From Stenotrophomonas sepilia (lineage in GTDB: Bacteria; Pseudomonadota; Gammaproteobacteria; Xanthomonadales; Xanthomonadaceae): 42,436 nucleotides of DNA. The stretch spans positions 1 to 42,436 of the forward strand of contig NZ_LXXZ01000109.1 in assembly GCF_003244875.1 (NCBI RefSeq). The letters run 5' to 3'. This document shows positions 6,413 to 14,907 of the stretch, one piece after another; the first letter of the stretch is position 1; every line of letters begins with the position of its first letter. The notes beneath the pieces were generated by a model. It was not told the DNA's origin. It did not search any database and saw only the letters and a list, made by a program, of their open reading frames with translations. The position numbers and the translations under genes are program-made.

Positions 6413-8836
6413 ATGGGTAGGAGTGGCACGGACCAACAGAGCCGGCGGGTGCCGATGACCCGGGGGCTGGGACTGCGATTTGCGTTGTTGACCGGCATGG
6501 CGATCGGACTGGTCGCACTGTCGGCGTTGATCCAGGAACTGCAGGCGGCCTCCACCGCCTGGATCGCCGGCCAGGGGTACTGGTCGCGCGGTCAGCAGGA
6601 TGCGACCGCCGCGCTCAGTCGCTACCTGGCGCGCGGTGATGCCCAGGACCTGGACGATGCACGCCAGGCCCTGCAGGTGCCGTTGGGCGATCTGCAGGCG
6701 CGCTTGGCGCTGGAACAGGCGGAGCCTGACGAAGAGAAGGCCCGGCAGGGCTTCCTGCAGGGGGGCAACGCGCACGCCGACATTCCGCGCCTGGTGTTTT
6801 CGTTCCGCTACGCGCGCGATATCGGTGCCTTCCGCGAAGCGACCGCGTTATGGCGGCAGACCGACGGGGACCTGATGGCGCTGCAGCGCCTGGTCGATGA
6901 GTTGCAGCGGCGGCACGACGGCGGCCTGGTGCCCGTTGCCGCACGCGACCACTACCTGCAGCAGCTGCGTGACCTGGACCAGCGGATGAAGGTGCAGAGC
7001 CAGGCGTTCTCGCAGGCGCTGTTGCGGATGGCGACGCTGGTGAGGCTGGCCACGCTGATGGTCGCGGGCCTGTCGGTGCTGGCGATCAGCCTGATGGCGG
7101 TGGCCCTGGCGCGCCGCGTCGGCAAGGACCTGACCGAACACGAGAGCCGCTTCCGCGCAGCGTTCTACCAGGCCAACGTCGGCATGCTCAAGCTCGATAC
7201 CGAAGGCAAGGTGATCGAGGCCAACCAGGCGATGGCCGATATCCTCGACCATCGTCGTGACATGCTGCTGCAGCTGTCGCTGGCTGACCTGCTGATGGAC
7301 GGCGAGCTGGTCATTGATGGGGTGGGGCGCATCGATTGGGACCGCCAGCTGCGCCCGAGCGAGCTGCGCTTCCGCCGTCGTGATGGCAGCCTGGTCTGGG
7401 GCCGCTGGAGCGGCACCGGTGTGCGCAGCGCCGGCGGCGGCCTGTCAGTGTTCGCGATCATCGAAGACGTCAGCCAGAACCATGCACTGGCGCGCGAGAT
7501 CGAGCACCACGCCAGCCATGACCCGCTGACCGGCCTGATCAACCGGCGCGAGATCGAGCGCCTGCTGGAACGCGCACTGCTGCAGGTGCGCAGCGAAGGT
7601 GGCACGCACGCGCTGTGCTACATCAACCTGGACCATTTCAAGCTGGTCAATGACAGCTTCGGCCATGCCGCCGGCGACCAGATGCTGCGCAGCTTCGCCG
7701 ATTACCTGGTGGCGGCGGTGCGCGATGGTGACTGGGTGGGCCGGCTGGGTGCGGACGAGTTCGCGGTGTTCCTCGCCCATGCCGGGCAGGACGAGGCCAA
7801 GCGCGTGCTGCAGCGGGTGATCCGCAATCTGGGGCAGGCGACGTTCCCGGTCAGCGAGGGCAGCCCGCAGTTGAGCTGCAGCATCGGCGTGGTCGAGGTC
7901 AGCGCCGATGCACCGGATGTGAACTGGTTGATGAGCGCCGCCGACAGTGCCTGCTATGCGGCCAAGCAGGCCGGGCGCAACCGCGTGCACTGCTTCAACG
8001 AGAACCGCATGGCGTTGGAGGAACGGCGCCGGGAAGCCGAGCGGCTGCAGGGCGTCAGCCTGGCCATGGCCGAGAACCGCATGGTGCTGTATGCGCAGCG
8101 CATCGCCCGCATCGGCGATCCCACCTACCTGCACTACGAGGTGCTGGTACGCATGCGCGGCAGCGATGGCAGCCTGCACCTGCCGGGCCAGTTCATGCCG
8201 GCGGTGGAGCGCTATGGCATGGCCGTGGCGCTGGACCGGCACGTGCTCGGCCTGCTGTTCCGGCACCTGCAGGTGTGCCCGGCGCATGTGCGGCAGCTGG
8301 GACTGTGCAACGTCAACGTGTCGGCGCAGTCGATCGCCGAACCCGGCTTCCTCGCCTTCGTCTGCGACCTGCTGGAGCGCAATCGCGCGCTGGCCTCCAA
8401 GCTGTGCTTCGAGATCACCGAGACCGCCGCAATCAGCAACCTCAGCCAGGCGCGCGCGTTCATCGATGCGGTGAAGGCGCGCGGCTGCCGGATGGCGCTG
8501 GACGATTTCGGCTCCGGGCTGTCCTCGTTCGGCTACCTGCGCCAGCTGCCGGCCGACATCCTGAAGATCGACGGGGCCTTCGTGCGCGACATGGATACCG
8601 ATCCAGTCAGCCACGCCACCGTGCGCGCGATCAGTGAACTGGGGCGCGAGCTGCAGATGGAGGTGGTGGCCGAATGGGTAGAGACCGCCGAAGTCGCCGC
8701 CGCGCTGACCCGGCTTGGGGTGCAGGGCCTGCAGGGCTATGCGGTCGAGCGGCCGCAGCCACTGGAACGGATGACCCTGGCCGACCTGCGGCCGGTGCGT
8801 CTGGTGGCCGTGAAAGGTCCTCCCGCCGCAGGTTGA
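6413..8836 (+). CDS. PAS-GGDEF-EAL cyclic-di-GMP signalling protein
   Basis: 807-aa membrane protein predicted to act in c-di-GMP turnover. It has TM1 at about residues 20-40, a periplasmic helical sensor part to about 203, TM2 at about 205-232, PAS (about 240-345), GGDEF (about 365-535) and EAL (about 550-795). The GGDEF signature is altered to RLGADEF near residue 445, while the I-site RDGD is kept at the correct 5-residue spacing. The EAL signature reads EVLVR (about 575), and the later motifs NVNVSAQS, FEITET, DDFGSG and KIDGAFVRD are kept. Phosphodiesterase activity is therefore plausible, while cyclase activity is doubtful. ATG 6413 has GGGGGAT upstream; Met15 at 6455 is an alternative. 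A perfect AAAGGAGG near 6375 is too far away to serve this start. Confidence 0.88.
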   Translation: MGRSGTDQQSRRVPMTRGLGLRFALLTGMAIGLVALSALIQELQAASTAWIAGQGYWSRGQQDATAALSRYLARGDAQDLDDARQALQVPLGDLQARLALEQAEPDEEKARQGFLQGGNAHADIPRLVFSFRYARDIGAFREATALWRQTDGDLMALQRLVDELQRRHDGGLVPVAARDHYLQQLRDLDQRMKVQSQAFSQALLRMATLVRLATLMVAGLSVLAISLMAVALARRVGKDLTEHESRFRAAFYQANVGMLKLDTEGKVIEANQAMADILDHRRDMLLQLSLADLLMDGELVIDGVGRIDWDRQLRPSELRFRRRDGSLVWGRWSGTGVRSAGGGLSVFAIIEDVSQNHALAREIEHHASHDPLTGLINRREIERLLERALLQVRSEGGTHALCYINLDHFKLVNDSFGHAAGDQMLRSFADYLVAAVRDGDWVGRLGADEFAVFLAHAGQDEAKRVLQRVIRNLGQATFPVSEGSPQLSCSIGVVEVSADAPDVNWLMSAADSACYAAKQAGRNRVHCFNENRMALEERRREAERLQGVSLAMAENRMVLYAQRIARIGDPTYLHYEVLVRMRGSDGSLHLPGQFMPAVERYGMAVALDRHVLGLLFRHLQVCPAHVRQLGLCNVNVSAQSIAEPGFLAFVCDLLERNRALASKLCFEITETAAISNLSQARAFIDAVKARGCRMALDDFGSGLSSFGYLRQLPADILKIDGAFVRDMDTDPVSHATVRAISELGRELQMEVVAEWVETAEVAAALTRLGVQGLQGYAVERPQPLERMTLADLRPVRLVAVKGPPAAG

Positions 8837-8883
8837 ACGCCGTCGGCGACTTTGGTCTACACATGCGTTGCAGCCGCGGCTGC

Positions 8884-8889
8884 GATAAT
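8884..8889 (+). promoter_or_regulatory. Possible extended -10 (TGC-GATAAT)
   Basis: GATAAT preceded by TGC lies 55 nt before the GTG at 8945. No clear -35 is present, as expected for an extended -10 promoter. Low confidence. Confidence 0.3.
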
Positions 8890-8944
8890 GCCTGCCAGGG
8901 GCGACGCGCAGTGGGCGCGGGCGTAAGCAGGAACAGGACGTGGC

Positions 8945-10609
8945 GTGGGCGGCAGGCAGTGGCAGTACGGAACAGGGGCGGTGCTGGTCGTGCTGCTGGT
9001 GTGGTTGGTCACGCCGTGGCCACTGTGGGCCGCTGCCGTCGAAGTCGGCCGCGATTACCTGCTGGTCGGCGCAGCCACCGATGAACCCACTCCACATCGC
9101 GCATGCACGCCGGACATGCTGGCCGGTCACCGGCAGCAGGTGCAGGTGCCTGCGCCGCCGGGCGGCTGGTCGGGGCAACCGCAGGCCCTGGACGTGTTCA
9201 ATGTGTTCGCTGGCGAAGTCCGCGTGCAGTATGGCGATCGCGAGATCTGCGGCAACATGCACGATGCCCGTACCCGAGACTCACGCTTCCGCGCAGGCAT
9301 CGGGCTGGTGGCGGTGCCGCAAGCGGGCAGTCACGATCCATTCCTGGTGTCGTGGCAGACGCCGTTGAAGGCGCGTTGGGTACCCACCCTTCGGCTGGGC
9401 GCGCCCAGTCCCGTGCAGCAGAACGATACCGCCCGCCTGCTGGTGCGCGCGGCCTGCATCGCCGTGGCGATCGCACTGGCGTTGTCGGCACTGATGGCCT
9501 TCCTCACCACCCGCGACCGCAGTTTCCTGGTCTACATCGCCGGTACCACCGTGCTGGTGCTTTGGCAGGCCATCCTCGGTGGCCTCAGCGGCTATCCGGA
9601 ACCCTGGTTGCCGGTGGGCGAGCGCGGTGCCTGGTGGCTGCTGGTGTTGACTGCGGCCACGCAGGCCCTGGTGCTGCCGGCGCTGTGGCGGCTGAATGGC
9701 GGTGATCGCCTGTTGCCGCGTTCGCGTCCGTTCCAGCTGCTGGCGCTTTGGGGATTGCTGGTGTTGGCTGCACTGGTGCCCTGGCTGCCATGGGACAGCC
9801 TGGCCTGGGTGGCGCAGGGCCTGCAGGTGTCCTATCTGCTGGGCTGTGGCCTGGCGTTGATGGCAGGGGTGTGGGCACGGCTGCGCGGTGACCGCTGGGC
9901 GCAGGCGGGGCTGGCGGCGCTGGCGCCGATGCTGGTGTTGATCCTGGCCGACGCCTGCCGCGCGGCGTGGTTGCTGGAATACCGCGTGGAGGCCCTGCAG
10001 CTGGCGGTGACCTGGCTGCTGATGATGGCCGCCTACGCACTGAACCAGCGGCTGGGTCGGCTGCGCCAGCAGCGCGATGAACTGTGCCAGCTGGCCGAGA
10101 CCGATGGCCTGACCGGCCTGCCCAACCGCCGTGCCGGCCTGCAGCAGCTGGCCCGCCACCTGGAGCGGGTTGACCGCGAACGTGGCCCGCTGGTGATCGG
10201 CTTCCTCGATATCGATCTGTTCAAGGACATCAATGACCGCCATGGCCACGCCGTGGGGGACCAGGTGCTGGTGGCGGTGGCGCGTGCATTGCGTGCCGCG
10301 GTACGCAGCCAGGACCAGGTAGTGCGGATGGGCGGCGAAGAGTTCCTGCTGCTGATGCCGGGCATGCCGCGGGAGGCGGCGTCGGCGCGCCTGGATCGCC
10401 TGCGCCGGCACATCACGGAGGCGGCCCGGGCGCTGCAGGTGCCCGGCCTGGAGGTCACCGCCAGCATCGGCCTGGCGCAGTGGCGGCCGGGCGAGGACGA
10501 TCTCGCCGCGCTGCTGCGCCGGGCCGACCATGCCATGTACGTGGCCAAGCGTGCCGGCCGCAACCGGGTGTTCGACGGCGAAGAACTCGATCCACCCGGC
10601 CTGGCATGA
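8945..10609 (+). CDS. 7TM-type diguanylate cyclase
   Basis: 554-aa membrane-bound diguanylate cyclase. The N-terminus has a signal anchor (about residues 10-30), then a beta-rich extracytoplasmic part (to about 155) that fits the 7TMR-DISMED2 type. A block of about seven hydrophobic helices (about 163-370) precedes a short coiled stretch and the GGDEF domain (about 385-545). The active-site motif is intact (RMGGEEF near residue 461) and the inhibitory I-site RSQD lies at the expected distance, so product inhibition is likely. The start is GTG 8945 with AGGA about 10 nt upstream; no ATG gives the signal anchor. It probably makes c-di-GMP in response to an envelope ligand that is not identifiable here. 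It follows the EAL protein by 108 nt. Confidence 0.88.
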   Translation: MGGRQWQYGTGAVLVVLLVWLVTPWPLWAAAVEVGRDYLLVGAATDEPTPHRACTPDMLAGHRQQVQVPAPPGGWSGQPQALDVFNVFAGEVRVQYGDREICGNMHDARTRDSRFRAGIGLVAVPQAGSHDPFLVSWQTPLKARWVPTLRLGAPSPVQQNDTARLLVRAACIAVAIALALSALMAFLTTRDRSFLVYIAGTTVLVLWQAILGGLSGYPEPWLPVGERGAWWLLVLTAATQALVLPALWRLNGGDRLLPRSRPFQLLALWGLLVLAALVPWLPWDSLAWVAQGLQVSYLLGCGLALMAGVWARLRGDRWAQAGLAALAPMLVLILADACRAAWLLEYRVEALQLAVTWLLMMAAYALNQRLGRLRQQRDELCQLAETDGLTGLPNRRAGLQQLARHLERVDRERGPLVIGFLDIDLFKDINDRHGHAVGDQVLVAVARALRAAVRSQDQVVRMGGEEFLLLMPGMPREAASARLDRLRRHITEAARALQVPGLEVTASIGLAQWRPGEDDLAALLRRADHAMYVAKRAGRNRVFDGEELDPPGLA

Positions 10610-10631
10610 AGCGCGGCGGGCGGCGATGCCG

Positions 10632-10637
10632 GATAAT
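10632..10637 (+). promoter_or_regulatory. GATAAT placed for a leaderless rluF mRNA
   Basis: A GATAAT hexamer ends 6 nt before the ATG at 10644, so a transcript starting 7 nt downstream would begin at the A of the start codon. This would give a leaderless message. The upstream Shine-Dalgarno is weak, which agrees, but no -35 stands out. Confidence 0.3.
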
Positions 10638-10643
10638 AGGGCG

Positions 10644-11366
10644 ATGACCACCCGACTCAACAAACACATCGCCGACACCGGCTTCTGCTCCCGCCGCGAG
10701 GCCGATCGCCTGATCGCCGCCCGCCGGGTCACCGTCAACGGCCATCCGGCCGGCACCGGCGCGGTGGTGGGCGAGGAAGACCAGGTGCTGGTGGATGGCC
10801 AGCCACTGCGCGCGCGCGTGGCCCGCAAGCCCGGCGCCCGCCGCCACGTCTACATCGCGCTGAACAAGCCGGTCGGCGTCACCTGCACCACCGAGACGTC
10901 GGTCAAGGGCAACATCGTCGACTTCGTCGGCCATGAACAGCGCATCTTCCCGATCGGCCGCCTCGACAAGGACTCCGAAGGCCTGATCCTGATGACCAGC
11001 AACGGCGACATCGTCAACCAGATCCTGCGTGCCGAGAATGGCCACCAGAAGGAGTACCTGGTGGCGGTCAACAAGCCGGTCACCGATGAGTTCCTGCGCG
11101 GCATGGCGCGTGGTGTGCGCATCCACGACCAGATGACGCTGCCATGCAAGACTTCGCGCATCGCCAAGTTCGGTTTCCGCATCACCCTGCAGCAGGGCCT
11201 GAACCGGCAGATCCGCCTGATGGCCGCCGAGTTCGGCTATCGCGTGACCCAGCTGCGCCGCGTGCGCATCGACAACATCAAGATTGGCGCGCTGAAGCCG
11301 GGCCAGTGGCGCAACCTGACCGAGCAGGAGCTGCAGGGCCTGCTGCCGAAGCAGCTGGACTGGTAG
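10644..11366 (+). CDS. rluF: 23S rRNA pseudouridine synthase RluF
   Basis: 240-aa pseudouridine synthase of the RluB/E/F/RsuA group; RluF modifies U2604 of 23S rRNA in E. coli. An N-terminal S4 domain (about 1-60, with SRREADRLIAARRVTVNG) is followed by the catalytic domain. The catalytic motif is GRLDKDSEGL with the reactive Asp in RLDK. The segment ILRAENGHQKEYLVAVNKPV and the later LQQGLNRQIRLM follow E. coli RluF closely. ATG 10644 (MTTRLNK) is preferred over Met at 10626, which sits in sequence that looks like a promoter. It lies between two diguanylate cyclase genes and 34 nt after the first one. Confidence 0.9.
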   Translation: MTTRLNKHIADTGFCSRREADRLIAARRVTVNGHPAGTGAVVGEEDQVLVDGQPLRARVARKPGARRHVYIALNKPVGVTCTTETSVKGNIVDFVGHEQRIFPIGRLDKDSEGLILMTSNGDIVNQILRAENGHQKEYLVAVNKPVTDEFLRGMARGVRIHDQMTLPCKTSRIAKFGFRITLQQGLNRQIRLMAAEFGYRVTQLRRVRIDNIKIGALKPGQWRNLTEQELQGLLPKQLDW

Positions 11367-11464
11367 TGCCCGCCGCTGGCCGGCTGCAATGGGCGCGCGA
11401 GGTATCCGGGATGCCGGCCAACGGCCGGCACGACCTGCCATGCGGATTGCGCACCGGCTTCCGC

Positions 11465-11470
11465 TAGACT
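11465..11470 (+). promoter_or_regulatory. Putative -10 box TAGACT
   Basis: TAGACT lies 30 nt before the ATG at 11501, the same arrangement as at 280 and 1505. Confidence 0.4.
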
Positions 11471-11500
11471 TCGCGGTGACCTGCCGGAACGTGACGTTGC

Positions 11501-12571
11501 ATGATCAAGCCCGACAAGCCCGCCAACGAAGCCCTTCGGCTCGAGGCGCTGTACCGCTACCGCATCCTCGATTCGGAGCGTGAAAAATCCTTCGACGACC
11601 TGGTGGTGATCGCCAAGGCGGTCTGCGGCACCTCGATGGCGGCGGTGACCCTGATCGATGTCGAACGGCAATGGTTCAAGTCGATCCAGGGCATCGATGC
11701 GGCGGAAAACCTGCGCAGCGAATCGATGTGTGGCCATGCCATCCTGCAGCCGCAGCAGATCATGGTGGTCGAGGATGCGCTGCAGGATGTGCGCTTCCAC
11801 GACAATCCGGTGGTGGTCGGCGATCCGCACATCCGCTTCTATGCCGGCGCGCCGCTGATCAGCTCCGACGGCTTGCCGCTGGGTACGCTGTGCGTGTTCG
11901 ACGCACAGCCGCAACACCTGGCCAGCGACAAGGCCGAGGCGCTGGCCGCACTGTCGCGGCAGGTGATGCTGGTGATGGAGTTGCGCCGTTTCGCGCTCGA
12001 CATCCAGAACCACATGCTGGAACGCGATGATTATGAGCGCCTGCTGTCGGAGTACCACGACGTGCTGCTGGCGCAGAACGCCGACCTGGCCGAGCAGAGC
12101 CGCACTGATGCGCTGACCGGCCTGCCGGACCGCCGCGCGATGGCAGCGGCGCTGGACGAGGCCGTGGCGATGACCGGGGAGCAGCCCGCTGAGGCCTGCG
12201 TTGCGCTGCTGGACATCGATCATTTCAAGCACATCAACGACTTCCAGGGCCACGCCACCGGCGACCGCGTGCTGGCCGAACTGGGCGCGCTGCTGCGGTC
12301 GCACTTTGCCGGCCGTGGCATGGCGGCGCGCTATGGCGGCGAGGAGTTCGTGGCAGTGATGCCCGCAACCGACCTGCGCACCGCCGAACTTCAGTGCGAG
12401 TTCCTGCGCCTGGCCGTGGCCGACCTGCCACTGGGCTTCCCGGTCACGATCAGTATCGGCATCGCCCAGCACCAGCCCGGTGAAAGCGTGGACGACACGC
12501 TGGCACGTGCCGACAAGGCGCTGTACCGGGCCAAGGGCAATGGCCGCAACCGGGTGGAAGTGGCGGGCTGA
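11501..12571 (+). CDS. Cytoplasmic GAF-GGDEF diguanylate cyclase
   Basis: 356-aa soluble protein. Residues about 25-165 form a GAF domain, with the conserved run SFDDLVVIAKAVCGTSMAAVTLID, the ESMCGHAI segment and the PLGTLCVFD end. A helical linker leads to a GGDEF domain (about 195-354). The active site RYGGEEF near residue 277 is intact, and the metal/GTP segment LLDIDHFKHIND is standard. The positions where an I-site RxxD would be read AGRG, so product inhibition through the primary I-site is not expected. This differs from the two neighbouring GGDEF proteins. No membrane segment is present. The ligand of the GAF domain is unknown. Confidence 0.9.
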   Translation: MIKPDKPANEALRLEALYRYRILDSEREKSFDDLVVIAKAVCGTSMAAVTLIDVERQWFKSIQGIDAAENLRSESMCGHAILQPQQIMVVEDALQDVRFHDNPVVVGDPHIRFYAGAPLISSDGLPLGTLCVFDAQPQHLASDKAEALAALSRQVMLVMELRRFALDIQNHMLERDDYERLLSEYHDVLLAQNADLAEQSRTDALTGLPDRRAMAAALDEAVAMTGEQPAEACVALLDIDHFKHINDFQGHATGDRVLAELGALLRSHFAGRGMAARYGGEEFVAVMPATDLRTAELQCEFLRLAVADLPLGFPVTISIGIAQHQPGESVDDTLARADKALYRAKGNGRNRVEVAG

Positions 12572-12584
12572 AGCGCCCCGTCCG

Positions 12585-12607
12585 GTAGATCCACGCCATG
12601 CGTGGAT
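12585..12607 (+). repeat. SMAG GTAG palindrome
   Basis: GTAG followed by the palindrome ATCCACGCCATGCGTGGAT, 13 nt after the GAF-GGDEF stop codon. It is identical in core to the second unit at 167-189. Confidence 0.8.
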
Positions 12608-12688
12608 GCTCTTCCCGATTCACATCGCGTCGCAGCGCCTGCGATCAAGAGCGGGCAGCATGACGCCCTGTTTTCCCGGAAGCCGACC

Positions 12689-13850
12689 ATGTTGCAGACC
12701 CTGGCCATCGCCCACTATCGCTCGCTGCACGGGTTGGTATTGCCGCTGCAGCAGTTGAATGTGGTGACCGGCGACAATGGCAGTGGCAAGTCCAGCCTCT
12801 ACCGCGCGCTGCGCCTGCTGGCCGAGACCGCGCAGGGCGGCGTCGCGGCGGTGCTGGCCCGCGAAGGTGGGCTGGGCTCGGCGCTGTGGGCGGGCCCGGA
12901 AAAAATAGACCGTCGGGTTGCTGCCGGCGAAATCCCCTTGCAGGGCGGCCCACGCCAGGAATCGGTGGGATTGAAGCTCGGCTTCACCACCGACGAATTC
13001 GGCTACGCCATCGATCTCGGCTACCCGCCGCCCAGCCGTTCGGCGTTTGCGCTGGACCCGCAGATCAAGGCCGAGGCGATCTGGGCGGGGCCGTTCCTGC
13101 GCAGCGCCAACCAGCTGGTCGATCGTCGCGGGGGGGATGGTGCGGCAGCGCCATGCGCGCGGTTGGGATCTGGTGGATGACCGGTTGTCGCTGTTCGACA
13201 GCCTGTTCACCCAGGTCGGCGATCCGCAGCGCATGCCCGAAACGATCACCCTGCGTGAGTACATCCGTTGCTGGCGCTTCTATGACCATTTCCGCAGCGA
13301 TGGCGATGCCCCGGCGCGGCAACCGGCGATGGCCACGCGCACGCCGGTGCTGCATCACGATGGCCGGGACCTGGCGGCGGCCTGGGTGACCATCCTCGAG
13401 ATCGGCGACCCGGTTGCGTTGGCACGCAGCGTCGACGACGCGTTCCCGGGCGCCACGGTCGATTTCGAGGCGCTGGATGGACGCCTGGCGCTGCGCTTCC
13501 ACCAACCTGGGTTGCTGCGGCCATTGTCGATGGCCGAGCTCTCCGACGGCACGCTGCGCTTCCTGCTGCTGGCGGCGGCGCTGCACACACCACGCCCACC
13601 GCCGCTGATGGTGCTCAACGAACCGGAGACCAGCCTGCACCCGGACCTGCTGCCGGCGCTGGCGCGGCTCATCATCGCAGCCAGTGCGCGCAGCCAGGTA
13701 TGGGTGGTGTCGCACGCCAGCCGGCTGATCGCGGCGTTGGAACAGGCGCCAGGGTGCCATTCGCTGCATCTGTACAAGGAACAGGGCCGCACGCTGTTGA
13801 GCGGGCAGGGCCTGCTGGATGCGCCGGCCTGGCATTGGCCGCAGCGCTGA
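12689..13850 (+). pseudogene. AAA-type (AAA_15/21, COG4637-like) ATPase, frameshifted
   Basis: An SMC/RecF-like ATPase gene read in two frames. Frame 1 from ATG 12689 gives Walker A GDNGSGKSS (residues 28-36). It is read through a run of seven Gs at 13130-13136 and stops at 13180 shortly after it. Frame 2 then carries the rest: WDLVDDRLSLFDSLF, the ABC-like signature LSDGTLRF, Walker B LMVLNEPETSLHP and the switch His in VVSHASR. Removing one G would restore a single protein of about 386 aa, so the lesion is a +1 change in a homopolymer. It may be a sequencing error, a true mutation or phase variation. Such stand-alone ATPases resemble OLD-family/defence ATPases, but no nuclease partner is next to it and the role is unknown. 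Confidence 0.8.
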
Positions 13851-13857
13851 TGCGGCC

Positions 13858-13876
13858 ATCCACGCCATGCGTGGAT
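13858..13876 (+). repeat. Degenerate SMAG palindrome without GTAG
   Basis: The core ATCCACGCCATGCGTGGAT is present but is preceded by GGCC instead of GTAG. It lies in the 30-nt space between the ATPase and the EamA gene stop codons and could serve as a shared hairpin at both 3' ends. Confidence 0.65.
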
Positions 13877-13880
13877 GCAC

Positions 13881-14828
13881 TCAATCGGCGATGTTGCGCG
13901 CTTCGGCCGTGCCGAGGATTTCCGGATGCTGCACCGGCTTGCGGCGGTTCAGCAGCGGATGCAGGAACACCGCGCCGACGATGATCGCCACGCCCAGGTA
14001 GAACCACGGGGTGACTTCGTGCTGCTCGCGCAGCAGCACCACCGCCAGTACCACCGCATAGACCGGCTCCAGGTTGGTCACCAGCTGCACCGTGTAGGCG
14101 CTCAGGTGGCGCAGTGCGACCAGGGCCAGGGCGAACGGCAGCAGCGTGCAGAATCCGGCCAGCACCAGCAGCAGGATCCCGTCGTGCAGATTCGGGACCA
14201 CCCACAGCGGGCTGGCCAGCGCCGGCAGCAGATAGGGCATCAGCGGCGCCAGCAGGGTCAGTGTGAGGGTGCCGGCACCCAGCTCCAGCGCGGTGACCGT
14301 GAGCGGATCGGCATGGCTGACCATGCGCTTGTTGAGCGAACCGAACACCGCCACCAGCAGCGCCGAGATCGCGCCGATCAACACACCCAGGCGCATGCCA
14401 TCGGGCACGCCACCGACCACCAGCGCAACACCCGGCAGCACCGCCAGGCCAAACGCCAGCTCACGCAGCTGGAACGGCCGCTTGGCCACCCACGGCTCGA
14501 TGATCGAGGTGAACACCGGTGCCAGTGCGATGCAGGTGGCAGCCACCGAGGCATTGGCCAGCTTCACCGCGCCGTAGAACGTCAGCCAGTGCAGGGCGAC
14601 CAGCGCGCCGATACCGGCGTAGCCGGCGACCAGCCGCGGGGGCAGGGTGCGCAACCCGCGCCAGACCCGCGGCAGCAGGGCCAGCATCGCCGTCACCAGC
14701 AGCATGCGCCACCACACCAGCGGCAGTGCGGGCAGGGTGATCAGCTTGCCGAGGATGGCCGTGATGCCCCACAGCAGGACACAGAAATGGATCTGCCACA
14801 GCGCTTTGCGGGTGTCGGGTGTGCTCAT
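13881..14828 (-). CDS. DMT superfamily (EamA) transporter
   Basis: 315-aa inner membrane protein with about ten hydrophobic helices in two EamA repeats (about residues 8-145 and 158-295). It begins WQIHFCVLLWGITAILGKLI, a typical EamA first helix, and the second repeat ends with LREQHEVTPWFYLGVAIIVGAVFLHP. Members are drug/metabolite exporters whose substrate cannot be told from sequence. Start 14828 (MSTPDTRKALW) is preferred over 14876 because the extra 16 codons show no membrane or domain signal. It is divergent from the Pr6Pr gene and converges on the split ATPase. Confidence 0.88.
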   Translation of the reverse strand: MSTPDTRKALWQIHFCVLLWGITAILGKLITLPALPLVWWRMLLVTAMLALLPRVWRGLRTLPPRLVAGYAGIGALVALHWLTFYGAVKLANASVAATCIALAPVFTSIIEPWVAKRPFQLRELAFGLAVLPGVALVVGGVPDGMRLGVLIGAISALLVAVFGSLNKRMVSHADPLTVTALELGAGTLTLTLLAPLMPYLLPALASPLWVVPNLHDGILLLVLAGFCTLLPFALALVALRHLSAYTVQLVTNLEPVYAVVLAVVLLREQHEVTPWFYLGVAIIVGAVFLHPLLNRRKPVQHPEILGTAEARNIAD

Positions 14829-14907
14829 CGGCCTATTGTGAGGCAATCGTATGGTCGCCGGCGACGCCTGTGGCATGCTCGCTGAAACTCCTCAGGGGAA
14901 CCCTGCA

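Noticed and set aside
7445..9262. 605-codon frame opposite the EAL and 7TM-GGDEF genes
   Set aside because: It spans two real genes and their spacer and shows no domain signal.
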